A stretch of DNA of 64,000 bases from JBDTSW01 sp963782605 (lineage in GTDB: Bacteria; Actinomycetota; Thermoleophilia; Solirubrobacterales; 70-9), in the NCBI GenBank assembly GCA_963782605.1, contig CAWAKK010000005.1, forward strand, positions 248,001 through 312,000, in the 5' to 3' direction. Both the position numbers and the translations under genes were made by a program. Positions 45,495 to 53,443 of the stretch are shown here, piece by piece. The notes under the pieces are model-generated. The model had not been told where the DNA came from, did no database searches, and worked only from the letters and a program-made list of their open reading frames with translations. The stretch's first letter is position 1. Each line of letters begins with the position of its first letter.

Positions 45495-45920
45495 CTAGGC
45501 CGCGGGTCGGGCTATCGGCGCGGTGTCCTTGGGAGTGGCAGCGCCTGCCGCCAAGCCTGTCAACCCGAGGATCAGGTGCAGGACGTTGTCCTCGTTGTTG
45601 ATCGGGATCAGGTCCAGCAGCACGCCGAAGCCGTTCTCGACCTCGAGGAAACCCCAGATCGCGATGATCGTGTAGACGAGCCCAAGCGCGAGCGCGTAGG
45701 TCCGTGCCGCGTAGCCGGCGGCCGCGAGGCCGAGCAGGCCCGTCGCGAGGTGCACGAGGTTGTGCCACCCGTTCACGGCCAGCAAGCCGAAAACGTCGTC
45801 GGCCACCACCTCATTCCCCGTGGCGAAGCTGGCCTCGTAGAAGAACCCGATGATGCCGGCGAGCGTCAAGGCGCCGCCGACCAGGACCGCGTAGAGGCGC
45901 GCGGGGCTCGATGCTTCCAT
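45495..45920 (-). CDS. DUF4383 four-helix membrane protein
   Basis: A 141-residue membrane protein with four hydrophobic segments: ARLYAVLVGGALTLAGIIGFF, VNGWHNLVHLATGLLGLAAAGY, TYALALGLVYTIIAIWGFLE and DNVLHLILGLTGLAAGAA. The repeated NxxH-LxxG pattern (WHNLVHLATGLLG and DNVLHLILGLTG) is the hallmark of DUF4383. The ATG at 45920 has GGAGGAGAGG directly before it. Unknown function; it sits between two ECF sigma modules, convergent with the first and divergent from the second. Confidence 0.85.
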   Translation of the reverse strand: MEASSPARLYAVLVGGALTLAGIIGFFYEASFATGNEVVADDVFGLLAVNGWHNLVHLATGLLGLAAAGYAARTYALALGLVYTIIAIWGFLEVENGFGVLLDLIPINNEDNVLHLILGLTGLAAGAATPKDTAPIARPAA

Positions 45921-46014
45921 CCTCTCCTCCTTCGCAGGGAGTCTTGGCGAGTTTGCAGGGACAACTATCCCCAGGGTGGCGGACGCGAATTGATCCGGGC
46001 GCCGAGGCGGACCG

Positions 46015-46020
46015 TAGATT
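46015..46020 (+). promoter_or_regulatory. -10 element of second ECF sigma gene (leaderless)
   Basis: TAGATT, 8 nt, GTG 46029. Confidence 0.4.
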
Positions 46021-46028
46021 TGAGGTGC

Positions 46029-46631
46029 GTGGACCGCGACTCGATGCAACGCCTGGGCGACGAGGAGCTCATGACTCTCGTCGACCGCAAGGACCCGATC
46101 GCCTTCGAGGTCTTCTACGAGCGCCATGGTGGCCCTGCGTACTCGCTGGCGCACCGCATCGTGGGCGATCGGCAGCTCGCGGAGGACGTCACCCAAGAGG
46201 CCTTCCTCTCGATGTGGCGATCCAAGGCGGGCTACGACGCCGTGCGCGGGAGCGTCCGCTCGTGGTCCTTGGGCATTGTCCGCAACCGCGCCATCGATGC
46301 CCTGCGCCGAGCCGCCTCGCCCTCGCCCCGCCTCGATCTCGACGACGACGCGGTGATGGAGAGCCAGCGTGCGCGCGAGCTGACCGACTCCGAGGTGATC
46401 CGCCGCGAGACGGCGGGCAAGGTCAGGGTGATCTTGGGTGGGCTGCCGAACGAGCAGTCGCAGGTGATCGAGCTCGCCTATTTCGGCGGCTTCAGCCACT
46501 CGGAGATCGCGGAGATGCTTGGAGAGCCACTCGGCACCGTGAAGGGCCGGATGCGCCTGGGGCTGGAGAAGGTGCGCGCGAGCCTGGCCGAGGGCATGGC
46601 GGTTCGCTCCGCCGGGGAGGTGCTGCCGTGA
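46029..46631 (+). CDS. ECF sigma factor, SigK-like
   Basis: A 200-residue ECF sigma: region 2 FEVFYERHGGPAYSLAHRIVGDRQLAEDVTQEAFLSMWR with GSVRSWSLGIVRNRAIDALRR, region 4 LPNEQSQVIELAYFGGFSHSEIAEMLGEPLGTVKGRMRLGLEKVRA. It resembles the SigK/group with RskA-type anti-sigma partners. The GTG at 46029 is chosen for the TAGATT element; ATG 46044 is a possible alternative. The stop overlaps the anti-sigma gene by 4 nt. Confidence 0.93.
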   Translation: MDRDSMQRLGDEELMTLVDRKDPIAFEVFYERHGGPAYSLAHRIVGDRQLAEDVTQEAFLSMWRSKAGYDAVRGSVRSWSLGIVRNRAIDALRRAASPSPRLDLDDDAVMESQRARELTDSEVIRRETAGKVRVILGGLPNEQSQVIELAYFGGFSHSEIAEMLGEPLGTVKGRMRLGLEKVRASLAEGMAVRSAGEVLP

Positions 46632-47365
46632 ACGAGAGGACGAACACGGTGCACGACGAGCTGCGCGACGACCTCGCCGCCTACGCCCTGGGTGCCTTGA
46701 GCGAACAGGAGGCAACGAGCATCGAGTCGCACCTCACCGGATGCGAGTCCTGCCGCGAGTACGTGGTCTGGCTGCGTCCCGCGGTCGACCTGCTCCCCGC
46801 CTCGGTCGAGCAGCTCGAGCCTCCGCCGAGCCTGCACGAGAGCCTGATGGCGACGGTTCACGCCGAGGCTCGCGAGGCCGACCCGCTGACCGAGCCGCCC
46901 GCGGCCACCGAGCCGCCACGCGCCCGCCGCAGCTGGCGCGACGTCGTCTTGCGTCCGGCCACCATCCTCGCCGCGGTGGCCGTGCTCGCCGCGGGCGCGG
47001 TGGTTGGTTACCTCGTTGCGGGAGATGGGGCGGACGTGACCACCGTTCCGGTGCAGGCCGAGCGTCCTCAGGACGAGGTCTTGGCCAGCGTCGAGTTCGA
47101 GGAGGGCGAGGACGCCATCCTGCGGGTTGAGCGCGCGCCCGCGCTCGACCCGGGCCACGTCTACCAGGCGTGGGTGCAGCGCGGCGAGGAGCTGAAGCCC
47201 GCCGGCACGAGCTTCAGCCCGAGCGACGAGGGTGACTACACCGCCGACCTGGACGACACCCTGGAGGGCGCGGACGCCGTGCTCGTGAGCGAGGAGACCG
47301 ATCCCACTCCCAAGGTGCCGAGCACCGAGATCGTGATGAGCGCCCCGCTCGAGCAAGCGGACTGA
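46628..47365 (+). CDS. Anti-sigma factor, RskA type with zinc finger
   Basis: A 245-residue membrane regulator that would hold the upstream sigma factor inactive. Cytoplasmic N-terminal domain with HxxxCxxC (ESHLTGCESCREYV, about residues 34-47) preceded by LAAYALGALSEQE; one transmembrane helix at about 112-132 (ILAAVAVLAAGAVVGYLVAG); and an extracytoplasmic RskA C-terminal domain (HVYQAWVQRGEELKPAGTSF, ADAVLVSEETD). Regulated proteolysis releases such sigma factors; the rhomboid protease downstream is a neighbour but involvement is speculation. GTG start in ATGA-like overlap with the sigma gene. Confidence 0.9.
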   Translation: MNERTNTVHDELRDDLAAYALGALSEQEATSIESHLTGCESCREYVVWLRPAVDLLPASVEQLEPPPSLHESLMATVHAEAREADPLTEPPAATEPPRARRSWRDVVLRPATILAAVAVLAAGAVVGYLVAGDGADVTTVPVQAERPQDEVLASVEFEEGEDAILRVERAPALDPGHVYQAWVQRGEELKPAGTSFSPSDEGDYTADLDDTLEGADAVLVSEETDPTPKVPSTEIVMSAPLEQAD

Positions 47366-47398
47366 GCCCGCCCTTTAGGCCCCGCTGAACCCCGCGGG

Positions 47399-47404
47399 TA
47401 GGCT
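47399..47404 (+). promoter_or_regulatory. -10 element of rhomboid gene (leaderless)
   Basis: TAGGCT, 10 nt, ATG 47415. Confidence 0.4.
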
Positions 47405-47414
47405 CTCCGGCCCG

Positions 47415-48278
47415 ATGCCCGCCTGCTACCGGCACCCCGAGCGCGAGACCAATGTCGCGTGCTCTCGTTGCGCCCGGCCGATCTGCCCGGATTGCATGAT
47501 CTCGACGCCCGTGGGGATGCGCTGTCCCGAGTGCGCGAGGGAGAGGACGCAGGTGCGCCAGGTGAGCTTCGGGGGATTCGGGCAGGGGGCCGAGCCGGCG
47601 ACTTACGTCCTGATCGGCCTCAATGTCATCGCCTTCCTGGCTGAGATCATCGGCGGGGGTGGGGGTGCCGCCTCGCTCGAGGGCGGAGGCAAGTTGATCG
47701 CCGACGGGGGCGTCTATGCCCCGGCGATCAACCTCGACGGCGAGTGGTATCGCATCGTCACCGGCGGCTTCCTGCACGCCGGGCCGCTGCATCTGCTGCT
47801 GAACATGTTCGCGCTGTACATCCTGGGCTCGCTCCTCGAGCCGGCGGTCGGCACCGCGCGCTTCGTTGCCATCTACTTCGTCTCGCTGCTGGCGGGCTCG
47901 ATGGGCGCGCTGGTGCTGGATCCGCTCCAGCTCACGGTGGGGGCATCCGGAGCGGTCTTCGGGTTGATGTCGGCGGCCTTCGTGATGGCACGGAGGCGGG
48001 GGATGGAGGACCTCGCGACGCAGATCGGGATCTACGTGGCAATCAACCTGGTTTTCACGTTCTCCGTTCCCAACATCAGCATCGGTGGTCACGTCGGCGG
48101 GCTCATCGGCGGGGCGATCGCCGCCCTGATCGTCTCCTGGTTCGAGCGCACGCGCATGCCGCGCCCGTTCGCGGCGGAGATGGGGGTGATGGCCGTCCTG
48201 GTGGTACTCGCCTTCGCGGGAGCGCTCGCCGCTGCCTCTGCCGGCACCCCCGAGCTCGCCAAGCTGGCCACTCCCTAG
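47415..48278 (+). CDS. Rhomboid intramembrane serine protease with N-terminal B-box zinc finger
   Basis: A 287-residue membrane protease. Residues 1-42 form a Cys/His-rich zinc module (CYRHPERET, CSRCARPICPDC, RCPEC). The six-helix rhomboid domain follows with HLLLN (His126, Asn130), the catalytic GASGAVFG (Ser178) and GGHVGG (His226). A seventh hydrophobic segment lies at about 257-277. The zinc module plus rhomboid is common in actinobacteria. It cleaves transmembrane helices; substrates are unknown. Its TAG stop is interlocked with that of the convergent gene in a CTAG. Confidence 0.95.
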   Translation: MPACYRHPERETNVACSRCARPICPDCMISTPVGMRCPECARERTQVRQVSFGGFGQGAEPATYVLIGLNVIAFLAEIIGGGGGAASLEGGGKLIADGGVYAPAINLDGEWYRIVTGGFLHAGPLHLLLNMFALYILGSLLEPAVGTARFVAIYFVSLLAGSMGALVLDPLQLTVGASGAVFGLMSAAFVMARRRGMEDLATQIGIYVAINLVFTFSVPNISIGGHVGGLIGGAIAALIVSWFERTRMPRPFAAEMGVMAVLVVLAFAGALAAASAGTPELAKLATP

Positions 48279-49207
48279 GCGTAGCGCTCGGGCGGCCCCC
48301 CGGCGGCGGTCGGAGCCGCCCATTCGAGCTCTTGCCATCCGAGGCCGGCCGGCGCGGCTACGAGCTGGGGATGCAGGAGGTGCCCCAGCAGCTCCACACC
48401 GTCGGTGAGCCTGGGCCCGGGCCGCGAGAAGGAGGACGCGGCATCGACCGCGACAACGCGAGCGTTCAGGTCTCGCAATTGCTCGCGGTACGCGACTGCC
48501 TGTTCCGCCGCCTCGTCGACGTGAAGGCCGCAGGGCATGAGCACCGCCAGGTGGGGCTCGGCGTCAACGATGTCGCCCCAGGCGATCGTCCGCGACTTGA
48601 CCCCGGGGGTGCCGAGGACGTCGGCGCCACCCGAGAGCTCGATCATCTCGGGTACCCAATGACCCCCGATGAACGGCGGGTCGAGCCACTCGAGCGCCGC
48701 GACCGCTGGACGCGGGGTGCCCTCGACCGCGTTGGAGACAGCGCGCAGGCGCGCCTCGAGCTCGGCGCGCAGGCCGAGGCCGCGCTCGGGTTCGTCGACG
48801 GCGGCGCTGAGGCGCACCAGGTCGCCCAGGACCTCGTCGAGGTTGGCCGGGTCGAGGGAGATCACGTCGGGGTGGGAGGGCAGACGGTCCGCGACGGCGC
48901 GAACGTCGTCGTAAGAGACGGCACAGACCGCGCAGAGGGCCTGGGTCACGATCAGATCAGGACGCAGCTCGGCAAGGAGGGGCTCGTCCAAGCCATAGAG
49001 CGCCTCGCCTCGCGCCGTGACCGCGCGGACCTGCGCGTCGATCTCGGCAGGGTGCAGGCCCTGGGGGATGACGCTTGAGGTGAGTCGCGGAAGCTCGGTC
49101 GCCGCGGCGGGGTAATCGCACTCGTGGGTTACCGCCACGACTTCGTCGCCGAGCCCCAGCGCGAACAGGGCCTCGGTCGCTGAGGGGACCAGGCTGGCGA
49201 TGCGCAC
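48275..49207 (-). CDS. BtuF-like periplasmic-binding-fold protein without signal peptide
   Basis: A 310-residue protein of the cobalamin/iron ABC-transporter binding family: RIASLVPSATEALFALGLGDEVVAVTHECDYP, DLIVTQALCAVC, LEWLDPPFIGGHWVPEMIELSGG, SRTIAWGDIVDAEPHLAVLMPCG. The mature-domain motif starts at residue 2, so there is no signal peptide or lipobox, and no ABC permease or ATPase is adjacent. Family members of this kind occur free in the cytosol or with a missed upstream exon-like start; here GTG 49207 is fixed by TATCCT 6 nt upstream. Ligand unknown (cobamide is the family default). Confidence 0.85.
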   Translation of the reverse strand: MRIASLVPSATEALFALGLGDEVVAVTHECDYPAAATELPRLTSSVIPQGLHPAEIDAQVRAVTARGEALYGLDEPLLAELRPDLIVTQALCAVCAVSYDDVRAVADRLPSHPDVISLDPANLDEVLGDLVRLSAAVDEPERGLGLRAELEARLRAVSNAVEGTPRPAVAALEWLDPPFIGGHWVPEMIELSGGADVLGTPGVKSRTIAWGDIVDAEPHLAVLMPCGLHVDEAAEQAVAYREQLRDLNARVVAVDAASSFSRPGPRLTDGVELLGHLLHPQLVAAPAGLGWQELEWAAPTAAGGPPERYA

Positions 49208-49213
49208 GAACCC

Positions 49214-49219
49214 AGGATA
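49214..49219 (-). promoter_or_regulatory. -10 element of BtuF-like gene (leaderless, shared)
   Basis: Minus-strand TATCCT, 6 nt, GTG 49207. Its first two bases overlap the -10 of the divergent VOC gene. Confidence 0.5.
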
Positions 49220-49223
49220 GGCT
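49218..49223 (+). promoter_or_regulatory. -10 element of VOC gene (leaderless, shared)
   Basis: TAGGCT, 6 nt, GTG 49230. It overlaps the opposite-strand TATCCT by the central TA, forming AGGATAGGCT. Confidence 0.5.
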
Positions 49224-49229
49224 GCCGGC

Positions 49230-49607
49230 GTGCTCGATCACATCGGTATCAACGTCTCCGAATACGCCCGCAGCCGCGACTTCTACGCCGGTGCGCTTGC
49301 GCCGCTGGGCTATGAGCTCCTGATGGAGCCGGCGCCCGAGATCGGCGGGTTCGGGTCGCCCACGGACCAGAAGCCGTTCTTTTGGATCGGCACACGCGAG
49401 AGCGCCAACTCAGCCGTCCACGTCGCCTTCGGGGTCTCGAGCCGTGAGCTCGTCGACATGTTCCACGCCGCGGCGCTCGAGGCCGGTGGTACCGACAACG
49501 GCCAGCCTGGGGTGAGGTCCATCTACCACCCGAACTACTACGGCGCCTTTGTCCACGATCCCGATGGCAACAACGTCGAGGCGGTTTGCCACCACTCACC
49601 CGGGTAG
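49230..49607 (+). CDS. VOC (glyoxalase/dioxygenase) family protein
   Basis: A 125-residue single vicinal-oxygen-chelate domain: LDHIGINVSEYARSRDFYAGALAPLGYELLME at the N-terminus with the metal-binding His, HVAFGVSSRELVDMFHAAALEAGG, and the end NYYGAFVHDPDGNNVEAVCH with the metal-binding Glu. The family includes glyoxalases, extradiol dioxygenases and resistance proteins; the substrate cannot be inferred. The start at GTG 49230 is fixed by its promoter. A second VOC gene is at 62558. Confidence 0.9.
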   Translation: MLDHIGINVSEYARSRDFYAGALAPLGYELLMEPAPEIGGFGSPTDQKPFFWIGTRESANSAVHVAFGVSSRELVDMFHAAALEAGGTDNGQPGVRSIYHPNYYGAFVHDPDGNNVEAVCHHSPG

Positions 49608-49617
49608 GACAACCACG

Positions 49618-49896
49618 ATGGCATTGCTGAGCGACGACGAGATCGCAGAGCGGCTCTCCGGCATGGATGGCTGGGAGCGCGACGGCGACGCGATCTCCAA
49701 GACCTATGAGAACGAAGACTTCGTTGGCTCGGTGGAGCTGGTGAAGCGGATCGTCGAGCCCGCGGAGGACATGGGCCATCACCCCGATCTCGAGATCTCC
49801 TGGGACAAGGTGACCGTGTCGATCACGAATCACTCTGAGGGTGGGCTTACCGCGGCCGACTTCGACCTGGCAGAGCGAATCGACGCTCTCGACTAG
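49618..49896 (+). CDS. 4a-hydroxytetrahydrobiopterin dehydratase (PCD/DCoH)
   Basis: A 92-residue pterin-4a-carbinolamine dehydratase, which recycles the pterin cofactor of aromatic amino-acid hydroxylases. The family motif is complete: AEDMGHHPDLEISWDKVTVSI (His-His-Pro and Trp) followed by TNHSEGGLTAADFDLAERID. The ATG at 49618 lies 10 nt after the VOC stop. No aromatic hydroxylase is adjacent; in many bacteria this protein has other, poorly defined roles. Confidence 0.92.
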   Translation: MALLSDDEIAERLSGMDGWERDGDAISKTYENEDFVGSVELVKRIVEPAEDMGHHPDLEISWDKVTVSITNHSEGGLTAADFDLAERIDALD

Positions 49897-49924
49897 CCGA
49901 GCCCGCTGCCCGGGCGCCGCTGCG

Positions 49925-49930
49925 TACGCT
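49925..49930 (+). promoter_or_regulatory. -10 element of wecB (leaderless)
   Basis: TACGCT, 9 nt, ATG 49940. Confidence 0.4.
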
Positions 49931-49939
49931 TCCGGCGGC

Positions 49940-51001
49940 ATGCGGATCGTTCACGTCATCGGCACGCGTCCCAATTTCGTGAAGATGGCTCCGGTCATCG
50001 CCGCCGCCCGCGCGCGCGACGGCTGGGACAACGTGATCGTCCACACCGGGCAGCATTACGACCGCGCGATGTCGGACGTCTTCATCGAAGAGCTACGTGT
50101 GCCCGAGCCGGACCACATGCTCGGTGTCGGATCCGCCACCCACGCCGAGCAGACCGCGCGAGTGCTGGAGCGGCTCGAGCCTGTGCTCGAAGCGGAGCGG
50201 CCCAATCTCGTCCTCGTGCCGGGCGACGTCAACTCGACATTCGCAGCGGCTCTTTGCGCCTCCCGGCTCGGCATCCCCGTGGGCCATGTCGAGTCCGGCC
50301 TTCGCTCCTTCGATCGCGAGATGCCTGAGGAGACGAACAGGATCGTCGCCGACCACCTTTCGGACCTCTTGTTCCTGCACTCCGACGAGGCGACCGAAAA
50401 CCTTCGCAACGAGGGCGTCGGCGAGGATCGGTTGCAGTTCGTGGGCAACACGATGATCGACACGCTGGTCGCGCTCTCCGAGCGCTTCCGCGAGCGTAAG
50501 GCGGCGGCCACCCTTGGCCTCGAGCCGGGCTCATTCCTGCTGGTCACCCTGCATCGTCCGGCCCTCGTTGACACTCCGCTCCTCCGCGAAGCCATCGACG
50601 CGCTGACCGCGGTTGCCGCCGAGATGCCTGTCGTCTTTCCCGTCCACCCTCGGACGCGCAAGATGATGGGCGCCGCGCCGGCCGGTCTCCACCTCGCCGA
50701 TCCGGTGGGATACCTCGACTTCCTCTCGCTCGAGTCGGACGCGGCCGCGGTGCTCACGGACTCGGGCGGCATCCAGGAGGAGACGACGTACCTCGGCGTT
50801 CCCTGCTTCACGCTCCGCGACAACACCGAGCGTCCGGTAACCGTCAGGGCCGGCACGAACACCCTGCTCGGGTTGGACCCCGGGCGGATTCGTGAGATCC
50901 CGGGAATGCTTGATGGGACCGCCGGTCGCTCTCCCTCGCGCCCCGAGTTGTGGGATGGACAAGCGGCGGAGCGGATCGCCGACGTCATCGCGTATTGGTA
51001 G
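49940..51001 (+). CDS. wecB: UDP-N-acetylglucosamine 2-epimerase (non-hydrolysing)
   Basis: Interconverts UDP-GlcNAc and UDP-ManNAc for cell-surface polysaccharide synthesis. 353 residues of GT-B fold: IVHVIGTRPNFVKMAPVI, VHTGQHYDRAMSDVF, VPGDVNSTFAAALCA, GHVESGLRSFDREMPEE, HRPALVDTP and the C-terminal LTDSGGIQEETTYLGVPCFTLRDNTERPVT, all diagnostic. No other surface-sugar gene is close. The ATG at 49940 is the first codon of the conserved N-terminus. Confidence 0.96.
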   Translation: MRIVHVIGTRPNFVKMAPVIAAARARDGWDNVIVHTGQHYDRAMSDVFIEELRVPEPDHMLGVGSATHAEQTARVLERLEPVLEAERPNLVLVPGDVNSTFAAALCASRLGIPVGHVESGLRSFDREMPEETNRIVADHLSDLLFLHSDEATENLRNEGVGEDRLQFVGNTMIDTLVALSERFRERKAAATLGLEPGSFLLVTLHRPALVDTPLLREAIDALTAVAAEMPVVFPVHPRTRKMMGAAPAGLHLADPVGYLDFLSLESDAAAVLTDSGGIQEETTYLGVPCFTLRDNTERPVTVRAGTNTLLGLDPGRIREIPGMLDGTAGRSPSRPELWDGQAAERIADVIAYW

Positions 51002-51010
51002 CTTGGCGCC

Positions 51011-51631
51011 GTGGCCCTCCCGTCGCTAGTCCCCCGCGACCGCGTCTTCTTTGACCTCTTCAACAAGTCGGGCCAGAACAGCCTGCGCGCCGCGAGACTT
51101 CTCAAGGACATGCTCGAGCAGTGGCCCGACGAGAAGGGCTACGCCCGCGAGATTCTGCTCGCGGAGCAGGAGGGCGACAAGATCACGCACGACATCGTCC
51201 AGCGTGTGCAGAGCACGTTCGTCACCCCCATCGACGGCGAGGACATCTACGCGCTCGCGACGCAGCTCGACGACGTCGTTGACTACATCGATGAGACTGC
51301 GGACTTCCTCGGCCTCTACAAGATCGAGGCTCCGATGGAGCAGTCGTTGGCGATGGCCGACGTCCTCGTCAAGTGTTGCGAGCAGCTCGCTCAGGCCCTT
51401 GAGCATCTCCGCGGGTTCAAGGACCTGGACCGCTACTGGATCGAGATCCACCGGCTCGAAAACGACGGCGACCGTCTCTATCGAGACGCGGTGGCATCGC
51501 TCTTCGCCAATGGCATCGATCCGATGGTCGTGATCCGCTGGAAGGACCTCTTCGCCGTGCTGGAGCGGGCGATCGACGCCTGCGAGACCGCCGCACACAT
51601 TCTCGAAGGCATCGTCATCAAGAACGCGTAG
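51011..51631 (+). CDS. DUF47/PhoU-like accessory protein of Pit transporter
   Basis: A 206-residue all-helical protein of the DUF47 (TIGR00153-like) family, which accompanies Pit transporters. It has the acidic metal-binding repeats characteristic of PhoU: EQEGDKITHDIVQRV, TPIDGEDIYALATQLDDVVDYIDETADFL and, in the second half, IHRLENDGDRLYRDAV and ERAIDACETAAHILEG. GTG 51011 follows wecB by 9 nt. pit begins about 30-60 nt downstream. Confidence 0.9.
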   Translation: MALPSLVPRDRVFFDLFNKSGQNSLRAARLLKDMLEQWPDEKGYAREILLAEQEGDKITHDIVQRVQSTFVTPIDGEDIYALATQLDDVVDYIDETADFLGLYKIEAPMEQSLAMADVLVKCCEQLAQALEHLRGFKDLDRYWIEIHRLENDGDRLYRDAVASLFANGIDPMVVIRWKDLFAVLERAIDACETAAHILEGIVIKNA

Positions 51632-51695
51632 CGGTGGCTCGCGGGGCACGAGGGAGCGCCTCCTGACCGAGCAGGACATCATCATCTACATCGTC

Positions 51696-52760
51696 GTGGG
51701 CACCGCTCTCGCCTTCGACTTCACCAACGGCTTCCACGACACGGCGAACGTCGTCGCGACGTCGATCTCGACGCGGGCAATGGCTCCTCGTGTGGCGGTG
51801 GGGTTCGCGGCGGTCCTCAACTTCGTCGGCGCGTTCATATCGCTCGAGGTGGCGGCGACCGTCGCCTCGGACGTCGTCGAGGCAGGCGCGATCACCCCCA
51901 CTGTCGTGTTCGCGGGCCTGATCGGCGCGATCTGCTGGAACCTGACGACGTGGTACTACGGGCTCCCCTCGAGCTCCTCGCACGCGCTCATCGGCGGTGT
52001 GGTGGGCTCGGCGGCTGCCGCGGTGGGCCTCGACGCCGTGATCGGCGAAGGGCTCCTGGGCAAGGTGCTGATCCCTGCGGTGATCGCCCCGATCGTCGCC
52101 TTCGTGGTCGGAGGGCTCGGGATCGTCATCTGCTACCGGATCCTTGGCCGGCAGCGTCCCGGCCCAGTTTCGCGGGGCTTTCGCTTCGGCCAGGTCGTCT
52201 CCGGGGGCCTCCTCGCCCTGGCGCACGGCACGAATGACGCACAGAAGACGATGGGCGTGATCGCGCTGGCGTTGATTGCCAACGGACAGCTGGCCCAGGG
52301 TGCTGACCCGCCGTTTTGGGTGGTGCTCTCGGCGGCGACCGCGATCGCCCTCGGCACCTACACGGGCGGCTGGCGAATCATCAGGACGATGGGCACGCGA
52401 ATCATCAAGATGGACGCTGCTCAGGGCTTCTCGGCACAAGGAGCTGGGGCGGCCGTGATCCTGGCCTCATCGCACTACGGATTCCCACTCTCCACCACGC
52501 AGGTCATCTCGGGCGGCGTCATGGGTGCCGGGGCGGGCAAGCGACTGTCGGCCGTTCGCTGGGGGGTGGCTGGCGACATCGTCACGGCCTGGTTGCTCAC
52601 CTTCCCAGCCGCCGCTGCCATCGGTGCGGTGACCTATGGGTTCACGCACATCTTCGGCGACGGCGCTGCCGGCCCGGTGATCGTGAGCGTGGTCGGCATA
52701 GTCCTCGTCGTGGTTGCGTTCGCGCGACGCGCGCGTGCGACCATCCCGGTGACGGTGTGA
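51696..52760 (+). CDS. pit: Inorganic phosphate transporter, Pit family
   Basis: A low-affinity phosphate:proton symporter. At least 354 residues with about 10 hydrophobic segments and the two inverted PiT motifs: FDFTNGFHDTANVVATSISTRAM with LPSSSSHALIGG in the first half, GTNDAQKTMGVIALAL with PLSTTQVISGGVMGAG in the second. GTG 51696 cuts into the first helix: the frame continues upstream as EQDIIIYIVVG to a CTG at 51663, preceded by GAGGGAG, so the true start may be that CTG. It pairs with the DUF47 gene upstream. Confidence 0.94.
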   Translation: MGTALAFDFTNGFHDTANVVATSISTRAMAPRVAVGFAAVLNFVGAFISLEVAATVASDVVEAGAITPTVVFAGLIGAICWNLTTWYYGLPSSSSHALIGGVVGSAAAAVGLDAVIGEGLLGKVLIPAVIAPIVAFVVGGLGIVICYRILGRQRPGPVSRGFRFGQVVSGGLLALAHGTNDAQKTMGVIALALIANGQLAQGADPPFWVVLSAATAIALGTYTGGWRIIRTMGTRIIKMDAAQGFSAQGAGAAVILASSHYGFPLSTTQVISGGVMGAGAGKRLSAVRWGVAGDIVTAWLLTFPAAAAIGAVTYGFTHIFGDGAAGPVIVSVVGIVLVVVAFARRARATIPVTV

Positions 52761-52767
52761 GCGTCCC

Positions 52768-53007
52768 GTGATCGCAACCATCGTCGACACGCAGGCGCTC
52801 CTCGACACGGTCGTGGCCTCGGTGGTGGCGGGCCTCGGTGTGACGCTGATTTTCTCGATCGCGCTCTACGGCGTCGCCCGGTTCGGCGAGATGACCCGCG
52901 TGGGGCGGGGCGGCTCGGCGATGGCCTTCGGCGCCCTGGCGATCGCGGCGGCGATCGCGTTCGCGGCGGCGATCACCGTCGGGATCATCGTGATGACGAG
53001 CAAGTAG
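52768..53007 (+). CDS. Small two-helix membrane protein next to pit
   Basis: A 79-residue protein with two hydrophobic segments (about 14-36 and 52-76) around a short polar loop (FGEMTRVGRGGS). GTG 52768 is 7 nt after pit, so it is in the phosphate operon. Unknown family; possibly an accessory of the transporter. Confidence 0.6.
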   Translation: MIATIVDTQALLDTVVASVVAGLGVTLIFSIALYGVARFGEMTRVGRGGSAMAFGALAIAAAIAFAAAITVGIIVMTSK

Positions 53008-53025
53008 GGGGTAGCAACCCGCGCC

Positions 53026-53031
53026 TAAACT
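53026..53031 (+). promoter_or_regulatory. -10 element before four-helix protein (leaderless)
   Basis: TAAACT, 7 nt, TTG 53039. Confidence 0.35.
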
Positions 53032-53038
53032 CCTCCCC

Positions 53039-53389
53039 TTGCGCACCCTCCGCAACATCGCGATCATTGCGCTCCTGGCGCTCGTGGTCGCGTTCGTTCC
53101 CGGGGGCGACAACGGCACAACGGCCGTGCTCACGGCGCTCTCCCTCTGCTTTCTCGCAGTGCTGGCCGTGGCGGGGTACCAGATCTACCGCTCGCAGAAG
53201 CTCTCGATCATGGCGCTCACCGATCGGCAGCGGGCGCTTCTCGTCGGCGCCGTCGGCCTGCTCGTCCTCCTGATCGTGGGCGCCGATGAGATGCTCGAGA
53301 CCGGGCTCGGCGCGGTGGTCTGGATCGGATGCGTGGCGGCCGCCGTGATCGCGGTGTGGCGCCTCTATATCGAGTCACAGACGTACTGA
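53039..53389 (+). CDS. Four-helix membrane protein, unknown function
   Basis: A 116-residue protein with four hydrophobic segments (about 6-22, 28-47, 65-82 and 87-107) and a short polar loop SQKLSIMALTDRQR. TTG start with TAAACT 7 nt upstream. No family recognised. It lies between the Pit operon and the tad-like genes and could belong to either. Confidence 0.6.
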   Translation: MRTLRNIAIIALLALVVAFVPGGDNGTTAVLTALSLCFLAVLAVAGYQIYRSQKLSIMALTDRQRALLVGAVGLLVLLIVGADEMLETGLGAVVWIGCVAAAVIAVWRLYIESQTY

Positions 53390-53443
53390 TTTCGATACGC
53401 ACTGCGCCCCACGCGTGCGCCGTCGCAGCGGAAGCTGCTCATC

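Noticed and set aside
47744..49078. Plus-strand open frame of 444 codons within the rhomboid and opposite the BtuF-like gene
   Set aside because: Alternate-frame and antisense reading of two motif-supported genes.
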